Source of the DNA: Niveispirillum cyanobacteriorum
GTDB taxonomy: Bacteria; Pseudomonadota; Alphaproteobacteria; Azospirillales; Azospirillaceae
Direction: 5' to 3'
Length of the DNA: 64,000 nucleotides
NCBI RefSeq assembly: GCF_002868735.1
Contig: NZ_CP025611.1
Span: forward strand, 428,501-492,500
Position numbers and translations under genes: made by a program. A model generated the notes under the pieces. The model did not search any database. It saw nothing but the letters and a program-made list of their open reading frames with translations, and was not told the DNA's origin. Positions 1 to 6,951 of the stretch are shown here, piece by piece (the first letter of the stretch is position 1; the number at the start of each line of letters is the position of its first letter).

Positions 1-107
1 ACGCCAAGGTCATGGCCGATCCACGCATGCAATGTGACCCCGGCTCCGCGCCCTTCGACACCAAACGCATGTTCTTTGGCGGTTTCACGGCGCTGGTGGT
101 TGCGTAA
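1..107 (+). CDS. DUF1428 (YbaA-like) protein, C-terminal fragment
   Basis: The window opens inside a gene. Reading from base 3 gives 34 residues ending at the TAA at 105-107. They include VMADPRM, a PFD-x-KRM segment and FGGF near the end. This pattern matches the C-terminus of the DUF1428/YbaA family of small cytoplasmic proteins of unknown function, which end in a similar PFDGKRM...GGF block. Only the tail is visible, so length and start cannot be judged. Family assignment from a short tail is fairly distinctive but remains recognition by eye. Confidence 0.6.
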   Translation, partial: AKVMADPRMQCDPGSAPFDTKRMFFGGFTALVVA

Positions 108-188
108 GTATATCGTACGACCCCTGGACCTGCCGCCCCGTTCGTTCTACTTCCTGATGTGGAGAGAAGGGCGGTTAAGGGGGACGGT

Positions 189-1124
189 ATGGTCCGGGGT
201 GTAGGGTTGCTGGCCGGTGTTATGGCCATGGCGTTGGCCGGACCGGCGGCGGCGCAGATCGTAGTGGGCAAGCCCACCAAGACGGCGACGGTGCGTCCGC
301 GTGCCCTGGAAACGGCCCCGCGCGACAATACCGGCGGCAAGCTGTTGGCAACCGGCGGTGTGACGCAGGTTGAGGGGGCGGGCGGTGGTGGTCTGACGCC
401 CTGGGCCGTGATCACCGGTTATGGCACCGACGATCAGGTGGGGGCCAATGCCTTCCTGACCAAGGTTTATGCCGATGATTACCGTCTGACTGCCTATGGC
501 GGCGCCATCGGCCTGTTCGACCGGGTGGAGTTGTCGGCGGCCAAGCATGTCTTCGACACGCGCCAGGTGGGTGCCGCCCTGGGCTTGGGCAAGGGGTACG
601 AGTTCCGGCAGACGGTGCTGGGCGCCAAGGTCCGGCTGTTCGGTGATGCCATCATCGATCAGGATAGCTGGTTGCCGCAGGTGTCGGCGGGTATCCAGTA
701 CAAGGACAATGAACGCGACAGCCTGTTGAAGGCCATTGGTGCCCGCAGCGGCAATGGCACGGATTTCTATGTTTCCGCCACCAAGCTGCTGCTGGAGCAT
801 AGCCTGCTGCTGAACGGCACCGTCCGCATGACAAAGGCCAACGAGATCGGCATCCTGGGCTTTGGCGGCACCGGCAATGGCTATGAACCCATGGTCGAAG
901 GCAGTGTCGGCTATCTGATCAACCGCAACCTGCTGGTCGGGGTGGAATACCGGTCAAAGCCGGACAATCTGGCCATCGTCAAGGAAAGCGACTGGTTTGA
1001 TCTGTTCGTGGCCTGGGTGCCCACAAAGAACGTGTCGCTGACTGTTGCCTATGCCGACCTGGGCACCGTTGCCATCCGGGACAAGCAGAAGGCGCTTTAT
1101 CTGTCCCTGCAAGTGGGGTTCTGA
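189..1124 (+). CDS. DUF3034 family envelope protein
   Basis: This is a predicted exported protein of about 311 residues. I chose the ATG at 189 because AAGGGGGAC lies just upstream and the product then begins with a clean signal peptide (VRGVGLLAGVMAMALAGPAAAQ). A GTG at 159 is the in-frame alternative. The mature part has an LLATGGVTQVEGAGGGGLTPWA block and then many alternating amphipathic segments. It ends in aromatic Phe (LYLSLQVGF), as outer-membrane beta-barrel proteins do. The family DUF3034 has no settled function. The next gene, an exported truncated globin, begins 4 bases after the stop, so the two are probably co-transcribed. A barrel fold is inferred. Confidence 0.75.
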   Translation: MVRGVGLLAGVMAMALAGPAAAQIVVGKPTKTATVRPRALETAPRDNTGGKLLATGGVTQVEGAGGGGLTPWAVITGYGTDDQVGANAFLTKVYADDYRLTAYGGAIGLFDRVELSAAKHVFDTRQVGAALGLGKGYEFRQTVLGAKVRLFGDAIIDQDSWLPQVSAGIQYKDNERDSLLKAIGARSGNGTDFYVSATKLLLEHSLLLNGTVRMTKANEIGILGFGGTGNGYEPMVEGSVGYLINRNLLVGVEYRSKPDNLAIVKESDWFDLFVAWVPTKNVSLTVAYADLGTVAIRDKQKALYLSLQVGF

Positions 1125-1128
1125 GGCC

Positions 1129-1605
1129 ATGGCAAATCTGAAACATCTGCTGCTGGCCGGGCTTCTGGCGTTGTCCGCCCCGGCCCTGGCCGCCGACACG
1201 GCCGCCTTTGAAGCCTTTGGCGGTAAGCCGGGGATCGACCGCGTGGCGACCGATTTCGTAACGCGCATGGAACAGGATGCCAAGATCGGAGCCTTCTTCA
1301 AGGACAGCAATCCAGAACGGCTGCGCAAGATGCTGGCCGAACAGTTCTGTGCCGAACTGTCCGGCCCCTGCACCTATACCGGCCAGACCATGCAGCAATC
1401 CCATGCGCGGTTCGAGATCCGGCGGGAGCATTTCAACCGGCTGGTGGAGATTTTGCAGGACACGATGAACGCGCATAACGTGCCGTTCTGGGCGCAGAAC
1501 AAGTTGCTGGCCAAGCTGGCGCCCATGGCCCGTGACGTCATGCATAATGCTGAACGGACCGGCCTGCCGGTTGCCCCCCTGGCACCGCCTGCCAAGCCGG
1601 AGTGA
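1129..1605 (+). CDS. Exported group 1 truncated hemoglobin
   Basis: A protein of 158 residues starting at the ATG at 1129. Residues 1-21 (MANLKHLLLAGLLALSAPALA) are a typical signal peptide, so the globin domain should act in the periplasm, which is unusual for truncated hemoglobins. The 2-on-2 globin features are a GG turn near residue 31, the SGPCTYTGQTM loop near 79-89, and SHARFEI, whose His at about residue 92 fits the proximal heme ligand. The position that normally carries the distal B10 Tyr (after Phe in DDFY-type motifs) appears to be Val here (DFVTRM). That would alter O2/NO chemistry; the alignment is by eye. It follows the DUF3034 gene with a 4-base gap, which suggests a joint function. 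Confidence 0.85.
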   Translation: MANLKHLLLAGLLALSAPALAADTAAFEAFGGKPGIDRVATDFVTRMEQDAKIGAFFKDSNPERLRKMLAEQFCAELSGPCTYTGQTMQQSHARFEIRREHFNRLVEILQDTMNAHNVPFWAQNKLLAKLAPMARDVMHNAERTGLPVAPLAPPAKPE

Positions 1606-1609
1606 GCTG

Positions 1610-1660
1610 ATGGCACCGCTGCCGATGGGGACGGTGCCATTCGTCGGTCTTGTTGTTTTT
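1610..1660 (+). terminator. Rho-independent terminator after the globin gene
   Basis: ATGGCACCG at 1610-1618 pairs with CGGTGCCAT at 1632-1640 (9-bp stem, 13-base loop). A T-rich stretch (TTGTTGTTTTTG) follows. It sits directly after the globin stop codon and before the ArsR promoter. Confidence 0.65.
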
Positions 1661-1666
1661 GTTTTG

Positions 1667-1678
1667 ACTTAATTAAGT
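1667..1678. promoter_or_regulatory. Perfect palindrome ACTTAATTAAGT, candidate ArsR operator
   Basis: A 12-base perfect palindrome lies 20 bases before the ATG of the ArsR-type gene in a short A+T-rich patch. A TTGACT hexamer at 1664-1669 overlaps it and could be a -35 element. ArsR-family repressors commonly bind short inverted repeats over their own promoters, so autoregulation is the natural inference. A second palindrome with the same TTAATTAA core lies before the efflux gene at 2623-2644. Confidence 0.45.
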
Positions 1679-1698
1679 AAATATCGAAATATCATCCT

Positions 1699-2022
1699 AT
1701 GGACAGCTTCACCGCCCTTGCCGAGCCGACGCGGCGTTCGATCCTGGAAATGCTGGGGCAGCGTGCCCTTGCTGCCGGGGATATCGTCAGCCGGCTTCAG
1801 GATATGGGCAGCATCAGCGCCCCCGCCGTTTCCCAGCATCTGAAGGTGCTGCGGGAGGCGGGGCTGGTGCGGGTGCGGGTGGAGGGGCAGCGCCGCATCT
1901 ACAGCCTGGACCCGGCGGGACTGGACGCGATGGATGCCTGGATCGCGCGGGTGCGCGGCTTTTGGGCGTCGCGGCTGGATCTGCTGGAACAGGCATTGCT
2001 GGAGGATGATCGGGATGAGTGA
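1699..2022 (+). CDS. ArsR family winged-helix regulator
   Basis: A protein of 107 residues. It opens with the family signature ALAEPTRRSILEML (residues 6-19), and the recognition-helix region reads SAPAVSQHLKVLREAGLVRVRVEGQRRIYSL. No CXC or metal-site cysteines are present, so a metal-sensing role is not supported. It belongs to the ArsR subgroup paired with SRPBCC/AHSA1 genes. The stop overlaps the start of the following SRPBCC gene (ATGAGTGA arrangement), showing translational coupling. A terminator upstream and a palindrome at 1667-1678 suggest its own autoregulated promoter. Confidence 0.85.
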   Translation: MDSFTALAEPTRRSILEMLGQRALAAGDIVSRLQDMGSISAPAVSQHLKVLREAGLVRVRVEGQRRIYSLDPAGLDAMDAWIARVRGFWASRLDLLEQALLEDDRDE

Positions 2023-2557
2023 TTTTGGCGTGGTGACCGAGGCCGGTGCCGTACGGTTCGAACGGCTGCTGCCGGGACCGGTCGACAGGGTCTGGTCCTT
2101 CCTGACCGACAGCGAAAAGCGCGGACGCTGGCTGGCGTTCGGGGAGATGCAGGGCAGGGTGGGGACCCCCTTCCGCCTGGAATTCCACAATACCAAGCTG
2201 GGGCCGGGCGATACTGACATCCCGGCCAAGTATCAGGATAATTGCCAGGATGGCGTTTCCACGCATGGCCGCATCCTGGCCTGGGAGCCGGGCCGGCTTT
2301 TGTCCTTCACCTGGGCGGAGGACGACCACCCCTCGGAAGTCACCATCGAACTGTCGCCCGTCGGGGACAAGGTGCGTCTGATCCTGACGCACCGTCGCCT
2401 GGGCGGGCATGGCGTGATGATCAGCGTGGCCGGCGGCTGGCACACGCATCTGGAAATCCTGGCAGCACAGTTGGAGGGACGGATCGCTCCCGGCTTCTGG
2501 ACCCGGCACACCGCGCTGGAAGCGGAGTATGACCGTAGGCTTGGCGGGCAGGGCTGA
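2015..2557 (+). CDS. SRPBCC / AHSA1 domain protein
   Basis: A protein of 180 residues starting at the ATG at 2015 inside the end of the ArsR gene. The sequence has the START/Bet v1-like pattern of AHSA1 proteins. The N-terminal strand (VRFERLLPGPVDRVWSFLTD) is followed by a WLAFGEM segment, then GRILAWEPGRLLSFTW and a long C-terminal helix beginning GGWHTHLEIL. Such proteins have a hydrophobic ligand pocket; the ligand here is unknown. Co-occurrence with an ArsR-type regulator in one overlapping operon is a common arrangement and suggests the regulator controls this gene. Confidence 0.8.
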   Translation: MSDFGVVTEAGAVRFERLLPGPVDRVWSFLTDSEKRGRWLAFGEMQGRVGTPFRLEFHNTKLGPGDTDIPAKYQDNCQDGVSTHGRILAWEPGRLLSFTWAEDDHPSEVTIELSPVGDKVRLILTHRRLGGHGVMISVAGGWHTHLEILAAQLEGRIAPGFWTRHTALEAEYDRRLGGQG

Positions 2558-2622
2558 CCGATCGCGCCATGCGGTGGATGGGCGGCTGCCATCGGGACTG
2601 GCGTGATGTGCGGTGCAGCGGG

Positions 2623-2644
2623 CAGTGCTTTAATTAATGCACTG
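2623..2644. promoter_or_regulatory. 22-bp near-perfect palindrome upstream of the efflux gene
   Basis: CAGTGC and GCACTG arms (6 bp each) flank a TTTAATTAAT core. The whole 22-mer is symmetric except for one base pair. It lies about 40 bases before the preferred start of the MFS gene, where an operator would be expected. The core matches that of the palindrome before the ArsR gene at 1667-1678. Confidence 0.45.
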
Positions 2645-2684
2645 TCCGGTACCGACCGGGCGACCGGTTCAGGATCAGTACATC

Positions 2685-3929
2685 ATGCGCAGCGTTGACA
2701 TCGGGAACATTCACGCCGAACAGGCGGCGGGCGGACAGGCCATTGCCGTTGGTGGCGGATTGCCGCCCGGCACCAGCTTCACATGGTTCGTGGTGGTCAT
2801 GGGCTTCCTGACCATGTTCGGGCCGATGGCCATCGACATGTATCTGCCGGCCCTGCCATCCATCGGGGCCGATCTGCATGCCGATCAGGCGGCGGTGCAG
2901 ATGACGCTGTCGATTTTCCTGATCGGTTATGGTGCGGGACAGTTGTTGTGGGGACCCCTGGGCGACCGATATGGCCGCAAGGGTCCGGCGGCGGTTGGTG
3001 TGGCTTTGTTCATCCTGGCCAGTGCCGGCTGTGCCCTGGCGCCCGACATCTGGTCGCTGACGGCCTGGCGGTTCCTGCATGGTGTCGGGGCCTGTGCCGC
3101 CCCCGTCATCGCGCGGGCCATGGTGCGCGACAGTTTCGACCGTGACCGGGGTGCCTCCGTCATGTCGCTGATGATGCTGGTCATGGGGGTTGCCCCCATG
3201 CTGGCGCCGCTGGCGGGCGGGCAGGTTCTGGACCATGTCGGCTGGCGCGGCATCTTCTGGTGTCTGTGCGTTTTCGGGCTGCTTGCGGGGCTGGGCTTGC
3301 TGACGGTCAAGGAAACGGCACGGCCTGCGGGCAACCGGTCGGGTGGCCTCTTGTCCAACTATGCGCTGCTGCTGCTGGACCGGCGGTTCATGGGCTATGC
3401 CCTGTCATCCGGGTTCGTGTTTGCCGGCATGTTCGCCTATATCTCTGGCACGCCGTTTGTTTACATCGAACATTTCGGGGTGGCCCCGGAACATTTCGGC
3501 TTTCTGTTCGGCGTCAATGTCGTGGCGCTGATGATCGCCAATGTCGTGAACAGCCGGCTGGTCCTGCGGTTCGGTGTCGACCGCATGATGGGCTGGGGCA
3601 TCCTGGCCACCGCAGGTATCGGCGCCGTGTTGATCATCACCGGTGGGTTCGGCATTGGCGGCGTGTTCGGCGTGGCCATCCCGCTGTTCTTCTATCTGGG
3701 GGCGCTGGGCCTTGTGGGGGCGAATGGCATGGCGGGGTCACTGGCGGCCTTTCCGCACATGGCGGGTACGGCGTCGTCCCTGTCCGGCGCCTTGCAACTG
3801 ACCATCGGGGCCGTCGCGGGCGGTATCGTGGGGGCGCTGTCCGCTGGCGGGTCGCCCCTGCCCATGTGCGCGGTGCTGTGCGGCTGCGCCCTTGCCGGGC
3901 TGGCGTCTGACCGACTGCTGAAGCGGTAA
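2685..3929 (+). CDS. MFS drug-resistance transporter, Bcr/CflA type
   Basis: An inner-membrane efflux protein of 414 residues with twelve hydrophobic segments. FLTMFGPMAIDMYLPALPSI in the first segment and the loop GPLGDRYGRKGP (MFS motif A) are typical of the Bcr/CflA drug:proton antiporter family. WRFLHGVGACAAPVIARAMVRD matches the fourth-helix signature. I chose the ATG at 2685 because an in-frame ATG at 2637 sits inside the palindrome at 2623-2644 and would add an implausible tail. The gene stands alone with its own candidate operator. The substrate cannot be told from sequence. Confidence 0.85.
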   Translation: MRSVDIGNIHAEQAAGGQAIAVGGGLPPGTSFTWFVVVMGFLTMFGPMAIDMYLPALPSIGADLHADQAAVQMTLSIFLIGYGAGQLLWGPLGDRYGRKGPAAVGVALFILASAGCALAPDIWSLTAWRFLHGVGACAAPVIARAMVRDSFDRDRGASVMSLMMLVMGVAPMLAPLAGGQVLDHVGWRGIFWCLCVFGLLAGLGLLTVKETARPAGNRSGGLLSNYALLLLDRRFMGYALSSGFVFAGMFAYISGTPFVYIEHFGVAPEHFGFLFGVNVVALMIANVVNSRLVLRFGVDRMMGWGILATAGIGAVLIITGGFGIGGVFGVAIPLFFYLGALGLVGANGMAGSLAAFPHMAGTASSLSGALQLTIGAVAGGIVGALSAGGSPLPMCAVLCGCALAGLASDRLLKR

Positions 3930-3992
3930 GGCTGGCTCCATTGGCATGATCTGCCAATTGTGGGAGAATGGGGGCCTGAATGGAGGTTCCCC

Positions 3993-4289
3993 ATGCCCAC
4001 GCGCAATGTCGTCCTGACCGACCATCACGAAAAGGTGATTGAGGAACTGGTGCGTTCTGGCCGCTACCAGAATGCCAGCGAGGTGCTACGAGAAGGCATC
4101 CGCCTGATCGAACGGCGCGAGGCGGCGGACAAGGCCAGGCTGGAGGCGTTCAACGCCGCTGTTCAGGCGGGGTTGGACGATCTGGAGGCCGGTCGGTATG
4201 TCGAGTTCGACAATGTTGACGATCTTGACGCCTACTTGGAGCGCCTTGGCGAAGAGGCCTCCGAGCGGGCAGCCACCAGATCCCAGTAG
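3993..4289 (+). CDS. parD: Type II antitoxin, ParD/CopG family
   Basis: A protein of 98 residues. The start at 3993 follows GGAGG at 3982-3986; an upstream in-frame ATG at 3960 lacks this. The N-terminal ribbon-helix-helix reads RNVVLTDHHEKVIEELVRSGRYQNASEVLREGIRLIE, the ParD signature, and would bind the operon promoter. The acidic C-terminal tail should wrap the toxin. The toxin gene starts 6 bases after this stop. Known ParD proteins neutralise ParE and autorepress the pair. Confidence 0.88.
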   Translation: MPTRNVVLTDHHEKVIEELVRSGRYQNASEVLREGIRLIERREAADKARLEAFNAAVQAGLDDLEAGRYVEFDNVDDLDAYLERLGEEASERAATRSQ

Positions 4290-4295
4290 TCGACA

Positions 4296-4637
4296 ATGAA
4301 GCGGTATAAGCTTACCGAACTGGCGGCAGGCGACATCAAGGGCATTTCTGACTATACCGGTGCCAACTTTGGCCATCCGATGCGGAAATCCTACAATGAG
4401 CTAATCCGACTAGGTGTCGCCAGCATCGTGTCAGAGCCGCGCCGGCGTGGTGTGACGGTCGTTCGGCATTCGGGAGAGAGTTTGCTCACTTATCACCTGC
4501 GTCACGTTCAGCAGACGCAGGTGAAGGCCCCCCGGCACCTGATTGTTTACCGCCTGTCGGCGAATGGCTTCATCACGATACTGCGCGTTCTGCACGAAAG
4601 TATGGATATCAGCCGCCACGTGGATAACGACAATTGA
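4296..4637 (+). CDS. parE: Type II toxin, RelE/ParE family
   Basis: A protein of 113 residues immediately after the ParD-type antitoxin. It starts KRYKLTELAAGDIKGISDYT and ends HLIVYRLSANGFITILRVLHESMD, the beta-strand pattern of ParE/RelE folds, with a basic middle (EPRRRGVTVVRH). ParE members inhibit gyrase and RelE members cleave mRNA. The pairing with ParD favours the ParE type, but activity is not readable from sequence. The stop overlaps the first codon of priA, so read-through from the toxin-antitoxin promoter into priA is likely. Confidence 0.85.
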   Translation: MKRYKLTELAAGDIKGISDYTGANFGHPMRKSYNELIRLGVASIVSEPRRRGVTVVRHSGESLLTYHLRHVQQTQVKAPRHLIVYRLSANGFITILRVLHESMDISRHVDNDN

Positions 4638-6856
4638 CCGGCGATCTGCTTTCCGGCGTGACCGCACCGCCCGCCCGCGTGCGGGTGCAACTGCCTTTGC
4701 TGCTGCCGGAACCCTATGATTACCGGGTGCCGGGGGATATGTCGCTGGTGCCCGGTTCCTATGTGGAGGTGCCGTTGGGGCCGCGCCGGCTGTTCGGTGT
4801 CGTCTGGGCCGATGGCGATTGGCAGGGAGAACGGGTGGAGGAGCGCAAGCTGCGCCCCGTTATGCGCGCCATCGACCTGCCGCCGATGCCAGAGATCACG
4901 CGGCGGTTCGTGGAATGGGTCGCGTCCTACACCATGTCGCCCGTGGGGGCCGTGCTGCGCATGGCTGTGTCGGTGTCCGCCGCACTGGAGGACCCCCGCG
5001 CGCTCACCGCCTATACCAGGGGCGAGGGGGAGGTGCCGGACGATCTGCGCCTGACGCCTGCGCGCAAGCGCATCCTGGAAATCCTGTCCGATGGGCCGCC
5101 GCGTCTGGCCGCCGATGTGGCGGCGGAGGCGGGGTGCGGCACCGGTGTGGTCAGGGGGCTGGCGGAGGCGGGTGTGCTGACCACGGTCCCCATGCTGGCC
5201 CTGCCGCGCTTTCCCCGGCCCGACCCGGATGCCAATCCCAAGACCCTGTCTGGGGCGCAGCGTCTGGCTGCCGAAGACCTGACGGCCAAGGTGTCGGCGG
5301 GCGGCTATTCGGCCACGCTGCTGGACGGGGTGACCGGATCGGGCAAGACGGAGGTGTATTTCGAGGCCGTGGCGGCCGCCCTGCGGACCGGCAAGCAGGC
5401 GCTGGTCCTGCTGCCGGAAATTGCCCTGTCGGCACAATGGCTGGACCGGTTTGCGCAGCGGTTCGGGGTGCGCCCCGCCGAATGGCATTCCGAAATGGCC
5501 CCGCCGCTGCGTCGCCATACCTGGCGGGCGGTGGCCAAGGGGGAGGCGCGGGTGGTGGTGGGGGCCCGTTCCGCCCTGTTTCTGCCCTATCCCGATCTGG
5601 GCCTGATCGTCGTGGATGAGGAGCATGAGGCCGCCTTCAAGCAGGAAGATGGCGTCATCTATCACGCCCGCGACATGGCGGTGGCGCGTGCCCATCTGGG
5701 CCGGTTTCCCATTGTCCTGGCGTCGGCCACGCCGTCGCTGGAAACGCTGGTGAATGCGGAGAATGGGCGTTACAGCCGCATCGACCTGCCGTCGCGTCAT
5801 GGTGGGGCCAGCATGCCCGATGTCACCCTGATCGACATGCGACGCAAGGAACAGGCGCCACCGGCAAGGCAATGGCTGTCGCCCGTTCTGCGCGAGGCCC
5901 TGTCCCAGACCATGCTGGCGGGTGAACAGGGCATGCTGTTCCTGAACCGGCGCGGCTATGCGCCGCTGACCCTGTGTCGCGGCTGTGGCCACCGGCTGCA
6001 ATGCCCGAACTGTACCGCCTGGCTGGTCGAACACCGGCTGAGCAAGCGCCTGCAATGCCATCATTGTGGGTATCAGGCGAAAAGCCCGGATGCCTGCCCG
6101 GAATGCGAGGCCGAGGGCAGTTTCGTCGCCTGTGGCCCTGGTGTGGAGCGGGTGGCGGAGGAGGTGGCGACCCTGTTCCCCGATGCCCGCATCGCCATGA
6201 TGACGTCCGACACCCTGTCCGGCCCGAGGGCATTGCGGGAGGTGATTGAGCAGGTGAAGGACGGTGCCGTCGACCTGCTGATCGGCACGCAGGTGATGGC
6301 CAAGGGCCACCATTTCCCCATGCTGACCCTTGTCGGCGTGGTCGATGCCGATCTGGGGCTGGCCGGTGGTGATCCGCGCGCCTCGGAACGCACCTTCCAA
6401 CTGCTGCATCAGGTGGCGGGGAGGGCGGGGCGTGAGGAACGGCCCGGTCGCGTCATGCTGCAAACCTATATGCCGGAAAACCCGGTCATGCAGGCGCTGG
6501 CCAGCCATGACCGCGACAGTTTCCTGGCGGTGGAGGCCGATCAGCGCCGGCAATTGGAGATGCCGCCCTTTGGCCGCATGGCGGCCCTGATCGTGTCGGG
6601 GGAGGATGAGGGGGCGGTAGACGCCATCGCTGCCGCCCTGGGCCGGGCGGCACCGCGTGACCGGGAGGATTTGACGATTCTCGGCCCCGCGCCCGCCCCC
6701 CTGGCCATTTTGCGCGGGCGGTACCGCCGCCGGTTGCTGATAAAGGGACCGAAAACGGTGTCATTGCAACCTATCCTGTATGATTGGCTGACCAGGGTCG
6801 AGGTGCCAGCATCCATACGTGTGCAGGTTGATATCGATCCCTATAGTTTCCTCTAG
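4634..6856 (+). CDS. priA: Primosomal protein N' (replication restart helicase PriA)
   Basis: About 740 residues. It contains an N-terminal 3'-DNA-binding domain, a Walker A box (GVTGSGKTE, near residue 235), the DEEH box (VVDEEHEAAFKQED), and a zinc-binding insertion with eight cysteines (from CRGCGHRLQCPNC to CPEC). The last helicase motifs include QVAGRAGREERPG. PriA recognises stalled forks and loads the replicative helicase. The longest reading starts at a TTG (4634) that overlaps the toxin stop. A GTG at 4658 (product MTAPPARVRVQLPLL) is a plausible alternative start. All key helicase residues appear intact. Confidence 0.93.
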   Translation: MTGDLLSGVTAPPARVRVQLPLLLPEPYDYRVPGDMSLVPGSYVEVPLGPRRLFGVVWADGDWQGERVEERKLRPVMRAIDLPPMPEITRRFVEWVASYTMSPVGAVLRMAVSVSAALEDPRALTAYTRGEGEVPDDLRLTPARKRILEILSDGPPRLAADVAAEAGCGTGVVRGLAEAGVLTTVPMLALPRFPRPDPDANPKTLSGAQRLAAEDLTAKVSAGGYSATLLDGVTGSGKTEVYFEAVAAALRTGKQALVLLPEIALSAQWLDRFAQRFGVRPAEWHSEMAPPLRRHTWRAVAKGEARVVVGARSALFLPYPDLGLIVVDEEHEAAFKQEDGVIYHARDMAVARAHLGRFPIVLASATPSLETLVNAENGRYSRIDLPSRHGGASMPDVTLIDMRRKEQAPPARQWLSPVLREALSQTMLAGEQGMLFLNRRGYAPLTLCRGCGHRLQCPNCTAWLVEHRLSKRLQCHHCGYQAKSPDACPECEAEGSFVACGPGVERVAEEVATLFPDARIAMMTSDTLSGPRALREVIEQVKDGAVDLLIGTQVMAKGHHFPMLTLVGVVDADLGLAGGDPRASERTFQLLHQVAGRAGREERPGRVMLQTYMPENPVMQALASHDRDSFLAVEADQRRQLEMPPFGRMAALIVSGEDEGAVDAIAAALGRAAPRDREDLTILGPAPAPLAILRGRYRRRLLIKGPKTVSLQPILYDWLTRVEVPASIRVQVDIDPYSFL

Positions 6857-6951
6857 CGCGTGTGCTGGGCCCTTTACCGCAACGTCGGGAATATTCTACG
6901 CTCCCTTCCAGTTCAAGGCGTTGGGGAACGCCATAGAAACGGGGAGTGGAA

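Noticed and set aside
3993-4637. ParDE module as part of a large mobile island
   Set aside because: Composition fits the neighbours and no transposase, integrase or flanking repeats were seen around it. Only the module itself is accessory.
4547-6553. Long minus-strand open frame (668 codons) opposite priA
   Set aside because: It is antisense to an intact priA, is His/Arg/Gln/Gly-rich as expected of GC-rich shadow frames, and has no recognisable domain.
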